Assembly: GCF_037392515.1 (NCBI RefSeq) | Contig: NC_090288.1 | Coordinates: 7,929,501 to 7,993,500 of the forward strand | Source: Haliotis asinina | Taxonomy: Eukaryota > Mollusca > Gastropoda > Lepetellida > Haliotidae | DNA: 64,000 bases | Direction of reading: 5' to 3' | Part shown: positions 22,551-33,850 of the stretch, one piece after another | How the letters are laid out: each line of letters opens with the position of its first letter | How positions within the stretch are numbered: position 1 is the stretch's first letter | Program-made: the position numbers and the translations under genes | The notes under the pieces: model-generated | Databases searched by the model: none | What the model was told of the DNA's origin: nothing | What the model saw: the letters and a program-made list of their open reading frames with translations, nothing else

Positions 22551-24189
22551 GGTACCAGTCCCCACCGAATGAAACTTAAATATGTCGCACACTGAATAAA
22601 ATATAAATTCATTAATTTCAGAAGGCAATTGCAGACAGGGTGCATTTCACCATGACTGGATTAACATGCAATTGCTTGTTTGACCTGATGTGTGAAATAA
22701 TGGATTTATATGTATATTAACATTTCTTTCAGATTTATTTCTTACAAAACCAGTATCATTTGTCTGTCGACACTTTATTAATTAACGCTTCATGCAGAAT
22801 TTATTTGTCATCAATATAGATATGCTTTTTGTATGACTGAGTGAATTAAACTTAAATTTCACATGATCAATATTTCAGCCATCTGTTGACTATGAGAGCT
22901 GTATCCTCATTAAACAGCTATAAATACCCGTCGACACAGGATGGGAAAACTACTACATCCCGGATGTGGATTGAAACTAACATATAACATAAAAGTCGTG
23001 TAATCAACAGACTATATAACAAACGACTTACGATAGTAACAACAGCAAAATTTGGGTGTGGTTACTACAATGGCAGAAATCAGGTCAGTTTCTTCAAAAA
23101 AGTGCCACATGATTAAGACATGTGTTACGGTATTGCCATCACTCACCCTGGTAGATTTTCAAATTCGTTTGTTCATAATTTGTCATAACCTTTGACATGG
23201 TTAACAGCATATTTGCTAGTAATCAGTTTGTCATTATCTTTAAGATCGTGATCAGGAGACTTTAAACGTTTGGTCTTATTCTTAAAAATAAGAGTGAATT
23301 ATTTTTGAAGACATAGTGCACCCGAGACTTGAGTATATTTTTGTTTGGAGTTGTTACCAGTTTGGTACCAGTGATCGGTGAAGATATATTTCTGCTTTTC
23401 TACGACATATTCTTGCTCGTTTGCGTTCATTGATAAACTATGATTTACAAATGTGACGATTTGCTGAAGAAATTTTGGGCAGCATTTTCACTAAGTTGAG
23501 CTGCAAACATCTGGTTGGGATCTGGTATATTGCTTGCAATATTTTATATACCAAGGCCAATTTGATGATGAATGTGGAACTTCATTTGGTTATGAAGCTT
23601 TCATGAGGGTAGGGATGTGGTCTCTATAGACGGTTTAGCCCATATGAATCATCCATGGTGATGCAGGATTTTGAATGAAATGAAATGAAATCAGACATAC
23701 CTCATTTCACAATTGTACACAGCATGAGGAAACGTGAAAACGTGTTGTTTTCCAAACTTTTTACAAACATTCTTGACTACCGTAATATCATTTAAGAGAC
23801 CTCATATTAATTCACTCACTCACTCACTCACTAACTCACTCACTCACTCGCCGAGTTGAAAAAAGTGTAGTGATCAATATTTTTTACGAGATTTGAAGTA
23901 AATTCGATAAAGGGCGTGGGCTATCACTTTACGTCTCAGGTTGCGGACAAGTCAGTTATTGATATGCTTTACAAAAATGATTCAAGTGTTGTAAACTCTG
24001 TAAGTAGTATCACTGTAACCAGGCAGTAGAATCAGAAAAGTCGTTGCGGTATCCAAATTAATGTTATTGAAAAATTGGAAACTGTGTTTTTATTTCTTGC
24101 ACAGTCCATTCTAAAGTTGGACGATTACACATCAATTCCATCACACTATTGCCTTCATTGGCGAACGTTTTAGAATTGTTTGACTTCGT
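22551..24189. other. Intergenic, nothing recognised
   Basis: AT-rich sequence with no open frame of note. It holds an (ACTC)n-type run of about 40 bases at 23812-23851, not attached to a recognisable SINE body. Confidence 0.4.
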
Positions 24190-24416
24190 TTATTTGTTTG
24201 CTTGCTGTTAAACACCACAAAAAATCAGATATATGGCTGCAAATAGTCACCATACAATCCAGTGATCAATAGCATGACAGTCGATGTATATGCATTTCGG
24301 ATATGATGACATATGCCAAGCAAATCACGAGTCTGACCATTCAATCCCGTTCGTCGCCTCCCTCGACCAGCATGAGTTGCTGAAGATAATTCTGACCCGG
24401 ATCTTCATGGGTAGGT
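24190..24416 (-). repeat. Family B copy
   Basis: The plus strand reads TTGCTTGCTGTTAAACACC, ACAATCCAGTGATCAATAGC, CAATCCCGTTCGTCGCCTCC, then GACCCGGATCTTCATGGGTA. This is an almost full family B body on the minus strand without the ACTC run. Confidence 0.75.
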
Positions 24417-25023
24417 CATTCTGGAATAGAGATAGATAATCTTTTTATTTTCTGGTTCTTTAGCTTATGACTTTAAAACGGTAATATCTTTTAAAACAGC
24501 ATGAAAATGAGAGTGTGTTCTTGTTACCGATTCAAAGCTGTTAGTCACACCAGATACCAGGACCCTCAAGTTCAGGCACAGACAGCATTTTCTTTCTACA
24601 AGCAAGAGATCTGAGGCCTTTGACGGAACCATAACGGGCAAACTGAATTTTACAAAATGTTCTTGAGGATTTCATTTTTAGGAACTACCACCATGGACTT
24701 TGATTGCAAGCAACAATGTAAATTCCACTGCTTCTGGTTGGCCAAAATCGTCTTCAGATCATATACTCAGGTGACCTCTGTCTTGCATTCGTAACTACTC
24801 GTGTCATTCCGGCAAGTCACGGAAATAAGTCACTTGTTGTGAATGCACTGTATTGTCGACATTCACATCCTTCTCATGTATATATTCTTCTAAATTCGAC
24901 TGATCTATATGTTATTACATATACTGGGTAAGTGTACAACCAGGTCCGTTTCAAAGATAAACTATTGTCCATAATGGAATCATGGAAGGAGTTTTGTATA
25001 TTCTTGGTAAGCATTTGGGACGT

Positions 25024-25130
25024 TGGGGTGGCCCAGTGGTTAAAGCGTCCGCTGGCCTGGGTTCGATTCCCTAATGGGTGCAATGTGTGAAGCCCATATC
25101 ACTTCCCCAAAGTGATATTGCAGTAAAATA
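25024..25130 (+). repeat. SINE family A
   Basis: GGGGTGGCCCAGTGGTTAAA (A box) and GGGTTCGATTCC (perfect B box), then a degenerate GTGATATTGCAG tail. The polymerase III promoter boxes are well kept, although the 3' end is decayed. Confidence 0.8.
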
Positions 25131-25227
25131 GCTAAAGCCTTAGGCAAGTGAGTTTGTTCAAAACTGCCTGCCTGTGTGTGTGAGTGTGTGTTTTCTCATT
25201 ATTAGTAGTATGTTTTACACATAAAAG

Positions 25228-25480
25228 ATATGCCAGGCTGGTATGGCTCATCATCAGCTCAGGGCCCTAGCCCCGTCTACACGCAGCCCAGGCAGCGAAA
25301 TGGACTTCTCGCAGGAAACGCTGCCTAGTCGAACCCATTAAGGTTTTCTCGGAGAATATGAAGGCTAACCAACACTGCAGCTTTCTACATTACAAAGACG
25401 GCCAGAACAGCTGTGCTCCCGTGTGGAGAACCTGATCTGCGCCAAGAGTTCAGGAGGTACCCAAACAAGGGCATCGAGAA
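25228..25480 (-). mobile_element. LINE 3' end, second copy
   Basis: Closely matches 14565-14815: both carry GCTCATCATCAGCTCAGG, ACACGCAGCCCA, CAGGAAACGCTGCCTAGTCGA and CTGATCTGCGCCAAGAG. Only the C-terminal coding end and 3' part remain. Both copies begin at similar 3' positions, as expected for target-primed insertion with 5' truncation. Confidence 0.75.
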
Positions 25481-25999
25481 AAATATTATTAAAAATGCTC
25501 ACGGTTTGTGTGAATATATACATACTTTGTGTATTCTGCGATAGCACCGTTCATTAGCAAATTCATTCAAATATGATACATGAACAAATGTATGACTTCT
25601 TGGGTATCGATTTTAATGAGCACTCTGAAACGACAAAAGACAATACCTGTAACAAAAATATGAATATTAACATGCTTTAAGTCGCGAAACATTTAAATAA
25701 CGCATTAATCTATTGATGAGGCTAGCCAAGTACAACCCATTTGATATGTTATAAGGATAAGCAAAAGACTATTGAGTAAATCATTGGAACGAGAAAGTTA
25801 TGACAGATGCTGGTGTAAATGATCTCGTGTCTGTGTATATGCATTACGCTGGAGCATGCGGTTTTCTGTGGAAATAGCATTTTCTGTTCAGGATATGATG
25901 AGTATCTTTACTGGCGTTTAAAGGGTTTGTTCTTGTACTAGATACACACATTTACAGCGGATAGGGTCATTACTCGCTGACACATGATATCATATCCCT

Positions 26000-26095
26000 A
26001 TTGTGTAGATCGATGCTCATGATGTTAATCTCTGGACTGACTGGCCAGGACTCCTTTATGTACACACCGCCCTCATATAACCGGACAATGGAAGA
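26000..26095 (+). repeat. Family B fragment
   Basis: GTGTAGATCGATGCTCATGA, GGCCAGGACTCCTTTATGTA and CACCGCCCTCATATAACC follow the central part of family B. Confidence 0.6.
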
Positions 26096-26319
26096 AAACC
26101 CGAAGATATTGACGTTCTAATTCAAACGGCGATTTCAATCAAACACACATGTTACGAGAGTGTATTTTCAGTAAATTATATTATTAAGTAATAATTATTA
26201 TTTGGGTCACAATGTTTAAAGTTTTGAGTGATGAGCATTCTGCTTGACAACGGTACAAGAATCTGTACCAAAACGTCGCAATCACGCAATAAAGAAGTCG
26301 TTACCCACAACAATTTGTC

Positions 26320-26800
26320 CTATTTGAACACTGACAACATCACCAGCACACAACCACCCTCAGGAACAACATGCAAAATGTATGGCACAAAATGTGCTCC
26401 ACTCTTCACACTTGCACCCTGATCGGTGTAAACCTGTCTGTTACCATTACCCTGGTACAACAGGCGGGTCCTAACTTCATTTTTGTAGATGATAATGAAT
26501 GTCCATGGATAATCATGTCATGTTGTTAATGATGCTGTTTAGATCAACAACATTATACACATGGACTGGCATGCAAGGTCACTTGATCTTAATCTCATGG
26601 AACATGTTTGGGAAATTATTAGAAGTAGTATTTACGGTCTCCATGTTCACCCCCATCCTCTGGGTGACCTTGACCAGGCGTTACATAGAGAATGGTAGAA
26701 CATTCCACAACAGCAAATTAAAAGGGTCGTTTTGTCAATGCAAAGACGCGTAGAAGCTTGCATTAGTGCTCATGGCGGTAATACTAGTTCCTGAAAACTG
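26320..26800 (+). mobile_element. Tc1/mariner-like DNA transposon, decayed C-terminal half
   Basis: Plus-strand pieces read VGPNFIFVDDNE (from the FxxDNA/xPH block with the second Asp), then HARSLDLNLMEHVWEII (the SPDLNPIEHVWE block), GDLDQALHREW, IPQQQIKRVVLSMQRRVEAC and ISAHGGNTS. These are in the family order but in shifting frames. The catalytic-block spacing fits a DD34E-type Tc1 element, read by eye only. Dead. Confidence 0.75.
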
Positions 26801-27964
26801 TTTCACGGTCCAAAACTGACTTGAACTTTGATGTTAACATTCTGATACTCCAATGCAGCACAATTTTGCGCGACTGTTTCACGGGTACATGTTTTTTATG
26901 ATTTATAAGTCCATTATTGCTCAATACCATTTCATTTTCATGTTATTAATCGTGTGTACATGTGTTTGACCTTTCTGTTGCATCATTCCAGAATTTGCAA
27001 TGTCAATAAATGAAAACGTAATAAGAGCTAAAAACAACTGTTTTGCTTAACGTTATGTGAGGAGTATTATTTCAGTTTTAGACAAATTTTGTGAAGTGCC
27101 GCTGCAACCAGTTCGGCAGGACACACGCACCCTTTCCGGGAACGCCTGTTGTTTCTGTAAAAGATTAACTGGTAGGGAAGTGTTAAAGTGTGAGCTGCGT
27201 TGTCCGGAATTGTTATTAATTAGCTTTCATGAGCTCAGTTCATAAACATATGACTATGATAGGTAAGCGCGTTCGCTCATAAAAAATATGTTCACTCCGA
27301 TAAGTAGACACTGCTGGGTGAGTAAATTTACTGAAACGTTTAATCAGTGTCAAGAAAGAGTACGATATCGTTCTGGCGAAATGAAGACATTCATGCAGTA
27401 CTTTCTTCACGGCAAACGTACATTACAAGTTTCTCCCGACATCTCGAAATGGAAGATACTTCTGCGTGAATAGGCACACTTACAGAATTCTGAAGCGAAG
27501 AATAAATGACCGGTGTTGTTGGTAATGTAGCATCAAGGATTTTGTCTACCGTCAACGACATCCTCACAAGCCTCCCAGTGTGCCCAGCCACCCCGCTGTC
27601 CCGACACAAGATTTGTCGATGTTAGGTGTTGAAATCCTTTAAGCTACGACAAACCAACGAGGCCACCAGGAACACGTGCAACGGTAGGGGCATCATTGTT
27701 CTTGTCATACTGATAATAAAGAATGTGATGTCGCCCCTTCAGTGCCAGACCTTTCGCGGTGTTCACTGCATTTGGTATCAAAAGTTCTGCTGGAAAAAGA
27801 AGCGTCAATAAAATATGTGATAATTTGACATCATGATCGAGCTACGCAGTTGAGATGAGATGTTTTTCATCTACGAAGATACTTCCAGCCTTTTATGTAG
27901 CTGCTGCGTTTTGTATCACATATGTTATAAACATTACAATGTCAAAACAGTTAACGGTCTTTTC
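26801..27964. other. Intergenic, nothing recognised
   Basis: Several open frames of about 60-70 codons (27057-27811) overlap on both strands and show no domain. No repeat family was recognised. Confidence 0.35.
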
Positions 27965-28260
27965 ATAACTGTAGATTGTCATTTAGTACCTGGAGTAAGA
28001 TACTGATTGGCTTAAGTATTGCACAATTAGTGTCCTCCTGGGAGGTTACATTAGTTTCAAAAAATACTTCAATATAGCTCTACCACACTTTTATTCATTG
28101 AATATCGAATATCTGTTAATGCCCCCCAAACCTAAAGAACAATTGCCAGCAGCCGAGTGTAAATCCACCTCACAGGTAGCAAATATACTGGAAGCCTCCA
28201 TGGTCCATAGTCTAGTGATCTACTATTAGTTTCTGGCAATGTAAAACCCCTTTTTATTAC
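27965..28260 (+). repeat. Repeat family C, 5' half
   Basis: GATACTGATTGGCTTAAGTA, CTCCTGGGAGGTTACATTAG, AGCCGAGTGTAAATCCACCT and TCCATGGTCCATAGTCTAG follow the family C order. Lies just upstream of the cystatin promoter. Confidence 0.6.
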
Positions 28261-28483
28261 TCGTCCGTTGAAGATACTGCAGTGTAATATTTTCACTTTC
28301 GCTTTCACTCGTCTGATACCAAATCATTAACTCTTTTAATAAAAATGGTATTACACGGAAGGTCGTTTAGTATCCTCTATGTACAAAGTATTGTCTTTCA
28401 TATTTCACTCAAAGTAAATCAGCACCGAAGCAGGTCAAGGACGCGGACCACTATCTCAACATGATGTCAGAGACACGCTGACT

Positions 28484-28490
28484 TATATAA
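28484..28490 (+). promoter_or_regulatory. TATA box of the cystatin gene
   Basis: TATATAA lies about 50 bases before the cystatin ATG, leaving a 5' UTR of roughly 20 bases if transcription starts some 30 bases downstream. Position and strand fit well. Confidence 0.55.
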
Positions 28491-28534
28491 CCTTATCAGT
28501 TACCTCGGAATGTAATAGTGAACATTCAAGGAAC

Positions 28535-31497
28535 ATGCTGGCAATAGTGTTTTTGTTTCTCTTTGTTGGTGAGTACTCTTAAAGTAAATGTGATAAGATG
28601 GATCTATATCATTTAAAGTACATTTTAGCCGTGAACATCCGAGTTAGAATGGATCTTCTGCAACTCATGTTTGTGGTTAGGCTCGCTGACTTGGTTGACA
28701 CATTTCGTCGTATCCAAATTGCGTAGAAAGGTATTCATGATATTAATCACTATATTGTCTAGTTCAAACTCGATTATTTACAGATATTTCGCTGTATACC
28801 TGGAATACTGCTGGGTGCAACAAACGGCAAACGTGCATTTGCAAAGGCAAAGTTCAACACAGACAGGTTGACACAGACAGTTAGAGTTACATAGACAAAT
28901 GACATTGACCTACTGCATGCATGCTTGTATTCGTGTACACAGTTATACAACTGTACGTCATCTGAACAGTGAAACACTCCTTGAAAACTATATGCAAATA
29001 CCCGGCGCCACCTCTGTATTACTTTAGTCCCCAATTTCCGTAGTAGGGCGATCTACGTTTAGTTCCTTTTTTCTGACGGGCTATTTTCCTCTTTTATTAT
29101 TGTGTTCAGTCTAAATTAGTAATTGGTAGTGGCTGCGTCCTCAGTGGTGCTTAAGTACTGTACAATTATCCCCATGAGAGGGTACGTCAGTCCCAAAACA
29201 TTCAAGGCAAACTAAAACTTACCACTAGTTTAATCGTAGAATATGGGTCTTTTCTAATTTAAGGCAAGATTATCTGTAATTCCTAATAGTTGAAGGGATG
29301 GTGTAAATCCAGCTAGGATAGCAGGAAGCAAATGCCCTGTAAGTCCCATTGTCCCTAGTATGGCGATCTACCTTCAGTTGCTGACAGTCTATAGCCTGTT
29401 GTCATATTCAATTGTCATTTATGATTAGGATATTTAGATGTGATTACTTGTTTTACACTTGTTTCTATGATAATCAGGTTGGTTTACTGTCTTTTGCAGC
29501 TTGGTGAGTATAATATATAATTTTGCTTTTTAATTCATCCATATATTTACCGATTTATTAGTCACGATATGACTGAAATACTGCCTATGTGACTTTAAAT
29601 ACAAACTCACTCACTCACTATTAATGTGTTCATAATTTGTTCAGTTGACTGCTATTATCTAGAAGTTATCGTGCTTCCTTCTTCCTTCTCTCACAGCCTC
29701 GGTATCGTGTCAGGGTGGACGACCAAAGCCTGTGAATGTGACAGGTCCTGTCTTCGATGCAGCCAACTTTGCCTGCAATGAAATCAACGATCAGAGCAAC
29801 TCTGAAGACTGGTTCACTCTTCTTCACGCCGGCAATGCCACCACACAGGTACAGACTATGCATGGCCCCTTCAGTCCCCGGCCTTGTAAACCCCTCAACA
29901 CCCAAACGTCCTCAACACCCTAACCTACAAACAAATTGGATAGATTTCGTATGAACACAAGGCGAAAGTAGGTCTGCGTCCCAAAGACTTGTCAGAATTC
30001 TGTGATCGCTGTTTGAAGTCGTCCTGAATTATCTTGGGTGTCTTATCAGAACAAAACTCTTCTCGTAGGTTTCCAGTCTCACGTTAAACTGCGTGTGTTG
30101 CTGAAACACTGGAAGAATTATGACAGCACAGTTAAACCTCATTTTAATCTGGTTTGTTGTTTTCTGATGTTAAACGGAAAATATTGCTGCTTGGATTGTC
30201 AGTTCAACTAATCTGTAGTTACGAAATCTGGTTTGTTTTACCTTTATCGATCTAACATTAACGCACTGAGACGACGTACAGTCTATTCAGTGTGTGCGGT
30301 GTGATCGGGTAAGTTTGGTTTACACCACAGTCAGCGATATTCCAGCTATATGGCAGTGGGAGTGTAAGGCTAATTGGTATGATTCAGCTTTAACGTGCAA
30401 CATGTACATCCGTGTTATCTTGAACATATTACAATATAATCGTCTTAGTGGACGCAAAATTTAATCGCATGTTCATTCAGGATGGGATGGGGGTAGCCTA
30501 ATGGTTGGTTAAGCATTCGCTCAAACCGAAGATCCGGGTTCGAATCGGCTCGTGGGTGCAATGTGTGACGCTCATTTTTAGTGTCCCCCGCCGTGATAGT
30601 GCTGGACTATTGCTAAAGCGGCGTAAAACCACACTCATTCACTCATGAAGGAAAGAATTTGACAAATTACGATTAACTTATTGTGTTTATGTGTGACATG
30701 GACGTGTAATGACCATCTTCTTGTTTTCCGGTGGTCACTGGGGAAATATTCCGTATGGACCTGACCATGGGGGAATCTGTCTGCCAGAATACCCCCCTCA
30801 ACCACAACGCCACGCCATTCGACTGCCCAGTCCCCGAAGGAGCAATGGTAATACTTTCTGAACGACTTTATCGTGCATTATGGAACTGTTTAAGGCATAC
30901 CGAACACATGCTCATTCCTCTTATTTGTAAGGGGATTAACCTTGAAAAGAGAGCACACCAGCCCTCACAACATTAACGTTAAATGAGAGTTACCTCCCTT
31001 AGTCTCGTGACCACGATCTGCGATGCGTTGATACAGTCTCTACTGTTGACGCTGAAGCCCAGTGTTCGCCTCCTATTGAAAGTGAAAAACCCATTCTGGA
31101 TATTGCCAGAATATTGGCAATGCTAAGGTTGTGAAAAATCTCACTCTCCAATCTCTGCACGCTTGTCAAAATTACTATTGGTAACACTTATCTTTAGTAC
31201 CAACGGCTTCATATTGATGACGATTCTTTCTTTATTAGCTGTTTGAGGCCGCAGTAGTATATGGCGGTGACTATATGTCAAGTCAACCTGACCATCCCGT
31301 TAGTCACCACCTTAGACAAGAAGGCCATTTGCTGAGAGACCAATTCTGACCAAAATCTTCGCGGATCGAATTTCATACGCCAGCTTTTGTTTTGTCTGCA
31401 GATCTGGAAGTACGGGGTGGAGGTTCTTTTCGTTCACTGGCAGACCCCGGAGTTCACTCTGCTAGACTTTCATCAAGAAACAGGCCATGGGTACTAA
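28535..31497 (+). CDS. Secreted cystatin (family-2-like cysteine protease inhibitor)
   Basis: Cystatins block papain-like cysteine proteases by a wedge of an N-terminal glycine, the QxVxG hairpin and a second hairpin. Exons: 28535-28568 (signal peptide MLAIVFLFLFV, donor GTTG|GTGAGT), 29697-29848, 30731-30847 and 31402-31497; phases 1, 0, 0 agree and give 132 residues. GG at 18-19 lies 43 residues before the QVVTG loop (62-66), the standard spacing. The second hairpin has VHWQ (113-114) instead of the usual PW. Cys80 and Cys94 match the first disulfide of family-2 cystatins; the second, C-terminal disulfide is absent, and two other cysteines (16, 38) may pair instead. Three N-glycosylation sequons are present. 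The exon-2 donor (CAG|GTACAG) is normal, but exon 3 is preceded by TTTTCCG, not AG. This means a rare splice, an allele, an assembly error or a damaged gene. Introns hold family B, C, A and B repeats. Confidence 0.85.
28675..28825 (+). repeat. Family B copy in cystatin intron 1
   Basis: GGTTAGGCTCGCTGACTTGG, TTGACACATTTCGTCG, CGATTATTTACAGATATTTC and GGAATACTGCTGGGTGC. It has a 5' truncation and lacks the ACTC run. Confidence 0.7.
29105..29625 (+). repeat. Repeat family C, full length, in cystatin intron 1
   Basis: One of the best copies, from GTAGTGGCTGCGTCCTCAG through CAGTCCCAAAACATTCAAGG and TTGAAGGGATGGTGTAAATC. It ends in AGTCACGATATGACTGAAAT, ACTGCCTATGTGAC and ACTCACTCACTCAC. No tRNA head or open frame was seen; about 520 bases. 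Confidence 0.8.
30483..30649 (+). repeat. SINE family A in cystatin intron 2
   Basis: Full length: GGGGGTAGCCTAATGGTTGG (A box), CCGGGTTCGAATC (B box), CCCCGCCGTGATAGTGCTGG, AAAGCGGCGTAAAACCACAC and a short ACTC tail. The repeat's 3' end is about 80 bases before exon 3, whose acceptor is non-canonical. Confidence 0.85.
31233..31368 (-). repeat. Family B copy with internal deletion, cystatin intron 3
   Basis: The plus strand shows AGTATATGGCGGTGACTATA, GTCAACCTGACCATCCCGTT and TGACCAAAATCTTCGCGGAT. The middle of the body is missing. It ends about 35 bases before the last cystatin exon. Confidence 0.65.
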
Positions 31498-31878
31498 ATG
31501 AGCTATACACCGCCACCCACACCCCGTTTCGTAATCATGGTATAAAACAGTTCACCTTACACTGATGTGTTGTTGTTTATAAACATTTGTTTGAATGACC
31601 TATATATCCTACGTGGTACCCATTCCCACCTGGGTGAACAGGGACAGTTCATGAACTAACTCACTCGCCAAAGATGAGACCAGGTGTGTCACTTGCGCTT
31701 CGTTGTGGGACTGGAGTGAAGTTCTAGAAACTCTTATGAGTCAAGCACCCCAACACCTATCCAAGGGCTGTTTGCGACTAACGTTGGTTAACTTTAGCTG
31801 ATTTGCGACCTGAGCTCTATGCGGAGGACCACACGCCAAACGACCTACTTTTAGCCGATCCAAATTTCTATTTTGTGT

Positions 31879-32150
31879 GGACCCGTGAAGGTCCCGGGGT
31901 AGAATAGGCCTTCAGCAACCCATGCTTGCCACAGAAGGCGACTCAGCTTGTCGTAAGAGGCGACTAACGGGATTGGGTGGTCAGGCTCGCTGACTTGGTT
32001 GACACATGTCATCGGTTCCCAATTGCGCAGATCGATGCTCATGTTGTTGATCACTGGATTGTCTGGTCCAGACTCGATTATTTACAGACCGCCGCCATAT
32101 AGCTGGAATATTGCTGAGTGCTGGGTAAAACTAACCTCACTCACTCACTT
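31879..32150 (+). repeat. Family B, full length
   Basis: A reference-quality copy: CCCGTGAAGGTCCCGGGGTA, CAGCAACCCATGCTTGCCAC, GGGTGGTCAGGCTCGCTGAC, GATTATTTACAGACCGCCG and AGCTGGAATATTGCTGAGTG, then the ACTCACTCAC tail. No A or B box is obvious. It lies about 380 bases after the cystatin stop. Confidence 0.85.
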
Positions 32151-32371
32151 TTATTTTGTGTCGAGGTTTACACAGTCGTCAACTAAGACGTCACAGACTG
32201 CCCCTGTTTGAAGAGGTCGTACCATGATTCTCAATGTATATGGCTCACTGGTTACACCTGTTATGTGCTCTTTGCGCTGATTAAGTTTACATATGTAGCA
32301 TATATATTGATTGATATAATACCAAGTATTACCATATAATACTAAAAGACGGAACCCAGTCTTTGTGATGA

Positions 32372-32475
32372 ATGAGGGAGTTCAGTTTGACGCTGATTTC
32401 ACCAATATTCCATCAACATCACGGGGACACTAGAAATTGGCTGAAGAATTGGGAAACATGCAGAGTCTGGGTAAC
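32372..32475 (-). repeat. Degenerate SINE family A fragment
   Basis: The plus strand reads GAGGGAGTTCAGTTTGACGC, CACCAATATTCCATCAACAT and GGGGACACTAGAAATTGGCT. This is the tail half of the element; the tRNA half is not recognisable. Confidence 0.55.
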
Positions 32476-32764
32476 ATTATTCTAACTTTCGCCAACCTGC
32501 AACATACCTACGACATGTAAACGTTCATCATATTCGTGACGAATGCGTCAACGTCTGTATCTGCTAAACTGAGTCTGAATCGCTATCCTGTTCCAGGTCA
32601 TGTGACTGTTCTTGTGTGTTCCTAACATTGATCTCTTTTGAAATTATTAAAATGATAATTCGCCTACTTCATAGGTAGATATTTGTGTACGCCCCTGTAA
32701 TTTCGCCTCTAAGAATATACCCTACTTTCTGTGCGGTACTAAATTATTCAACAACATATAATTG

Positions 32765-33202
32765 GACGTTTAAATTAGATTGTAAGTGGCGGTATCCTCA
32801 AGGGAGGTTGAAGTACCGTTAAATCATTGTAATCCAGAGAGGGCACGTAAGTCCCAAAACTTTCAAAGTCACCTGTACACTTCCACCTTTTTAGTTGTGG
32901 TATTATAGTCATTTTTGTTTGTGACTAAACTTCCATACAATCGCAGCTGAAGGGATGGTGTAAATCCAGCTAGGATACATGCAGGTAGCAAAGGTACTGC
33001 AAGTCCCCATGGCACCTAGTATGGTGATCTACCTTCAGTTGTTGGTGATCAATAGCCTATGTTTACATGGTATTGTCTAACATTTTCTGTTTTAAATACT
33101 AGCTAGTTTTTAACTGATTTTGTGATACTCTAGTTATTTTACAGTCGATGACCGGTTCTTTAACTACTTGCATTTATTGTGTATCTATGTCACGTCAAAT
33201 GT
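32765..33202 (+). repeat. Repeat family C, full-length body
   Basis: Runs from AGATTGTAAGTGGCGGTATC through GGCACGTAAGTCCCAAAAC and CAGCTGAAGGGATGGTGTAA to GTGTATCTATGTCACGTCAA. It is followed directly by an expanded (ACTC)n array at 33203-33318. The usual GATATGGCTGAAATATTGCC tail is reduced to a few bases. Confidence 0.75.
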
Positions 33203-33318
33203 TCACTCACTCACTCACTCACTCACTCACTCACTCACTCACTCACTCACTCACTCAATCAATCAATCAATCAATCACTCAATCAATCAATCACTCACTC
33301 ACTCACTCACTCACTCAC
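33203..33318. repeat. Expanded (ACTC)n/(AATC)n array
   Basis: About 115 bases of ACTC units with an inner block of AATC units, then ACTC again. It sits at the 3' end of a family C element, so it most likely grew from that element's tail. The three overlapping open frames here are artefacts of the repeat. Confidence 0.95.
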
Positions 33319-33708
33319 GTTATACTGCTATTACCTTGGGTTCAGTATTCATCGTAGTTAGCAGGGTGCCGGTAATTGCGTGCAGCACGACCTGCAGGTG
33401 TTCCACATGCTGTTGACGTGTATTGTCGACAGGTTGAGACACATAATGGTTAAATGATATCGAAAGCTGCTTTTGGCTCGTTCGTCATTTTGGAACTGTC
33501 AGAGATATAACATCTTGGATGCACTGAAAGACTCAGAGAAAAGGTGAGTGAAATTAAGTTTTTTATGAATTATGATTTAGAAAATAATTCACCGTGTGAC
33601 TATAGCACTCACACAGTGCCTTTTATTAAACACCAATCAAACAGGGGGACGGTGTTGTCTGAGGTGCCGCAATTCTCTCTGCACTGTTGCCTCCTATGAG
33701 CACAGAGG

Positions 33709-33850
33709 GGATGGGGTAGCTTTGTAATAAAAGTGTTCTAGACCGGGTTCTTTTTCCCACATAGGTAGAATCCTAAGCTTGCATTTGGTATCCCTCACCG
33801 TGATATTGCTGGAATATTGCTAAAAGCGGCATAAAACTATACTCACTCAT
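33709..33850 (+). repeat. SINE family A, diverged head
   Basis: GGGGATGGGGTAGCTTTG head, then TCACCGTGATATTGCTGGAA, AAAGCGGCATAAAACTATAC and TCACTCAT. The tail is better preserved than the B-box region. Confidence 0.75.

Noticed and set aside
33148-33416. Open frames rich in THSL/SINQ repeats
   Set aside because: Direct products of the (ACTC)n/(AATC)n microsatellite.
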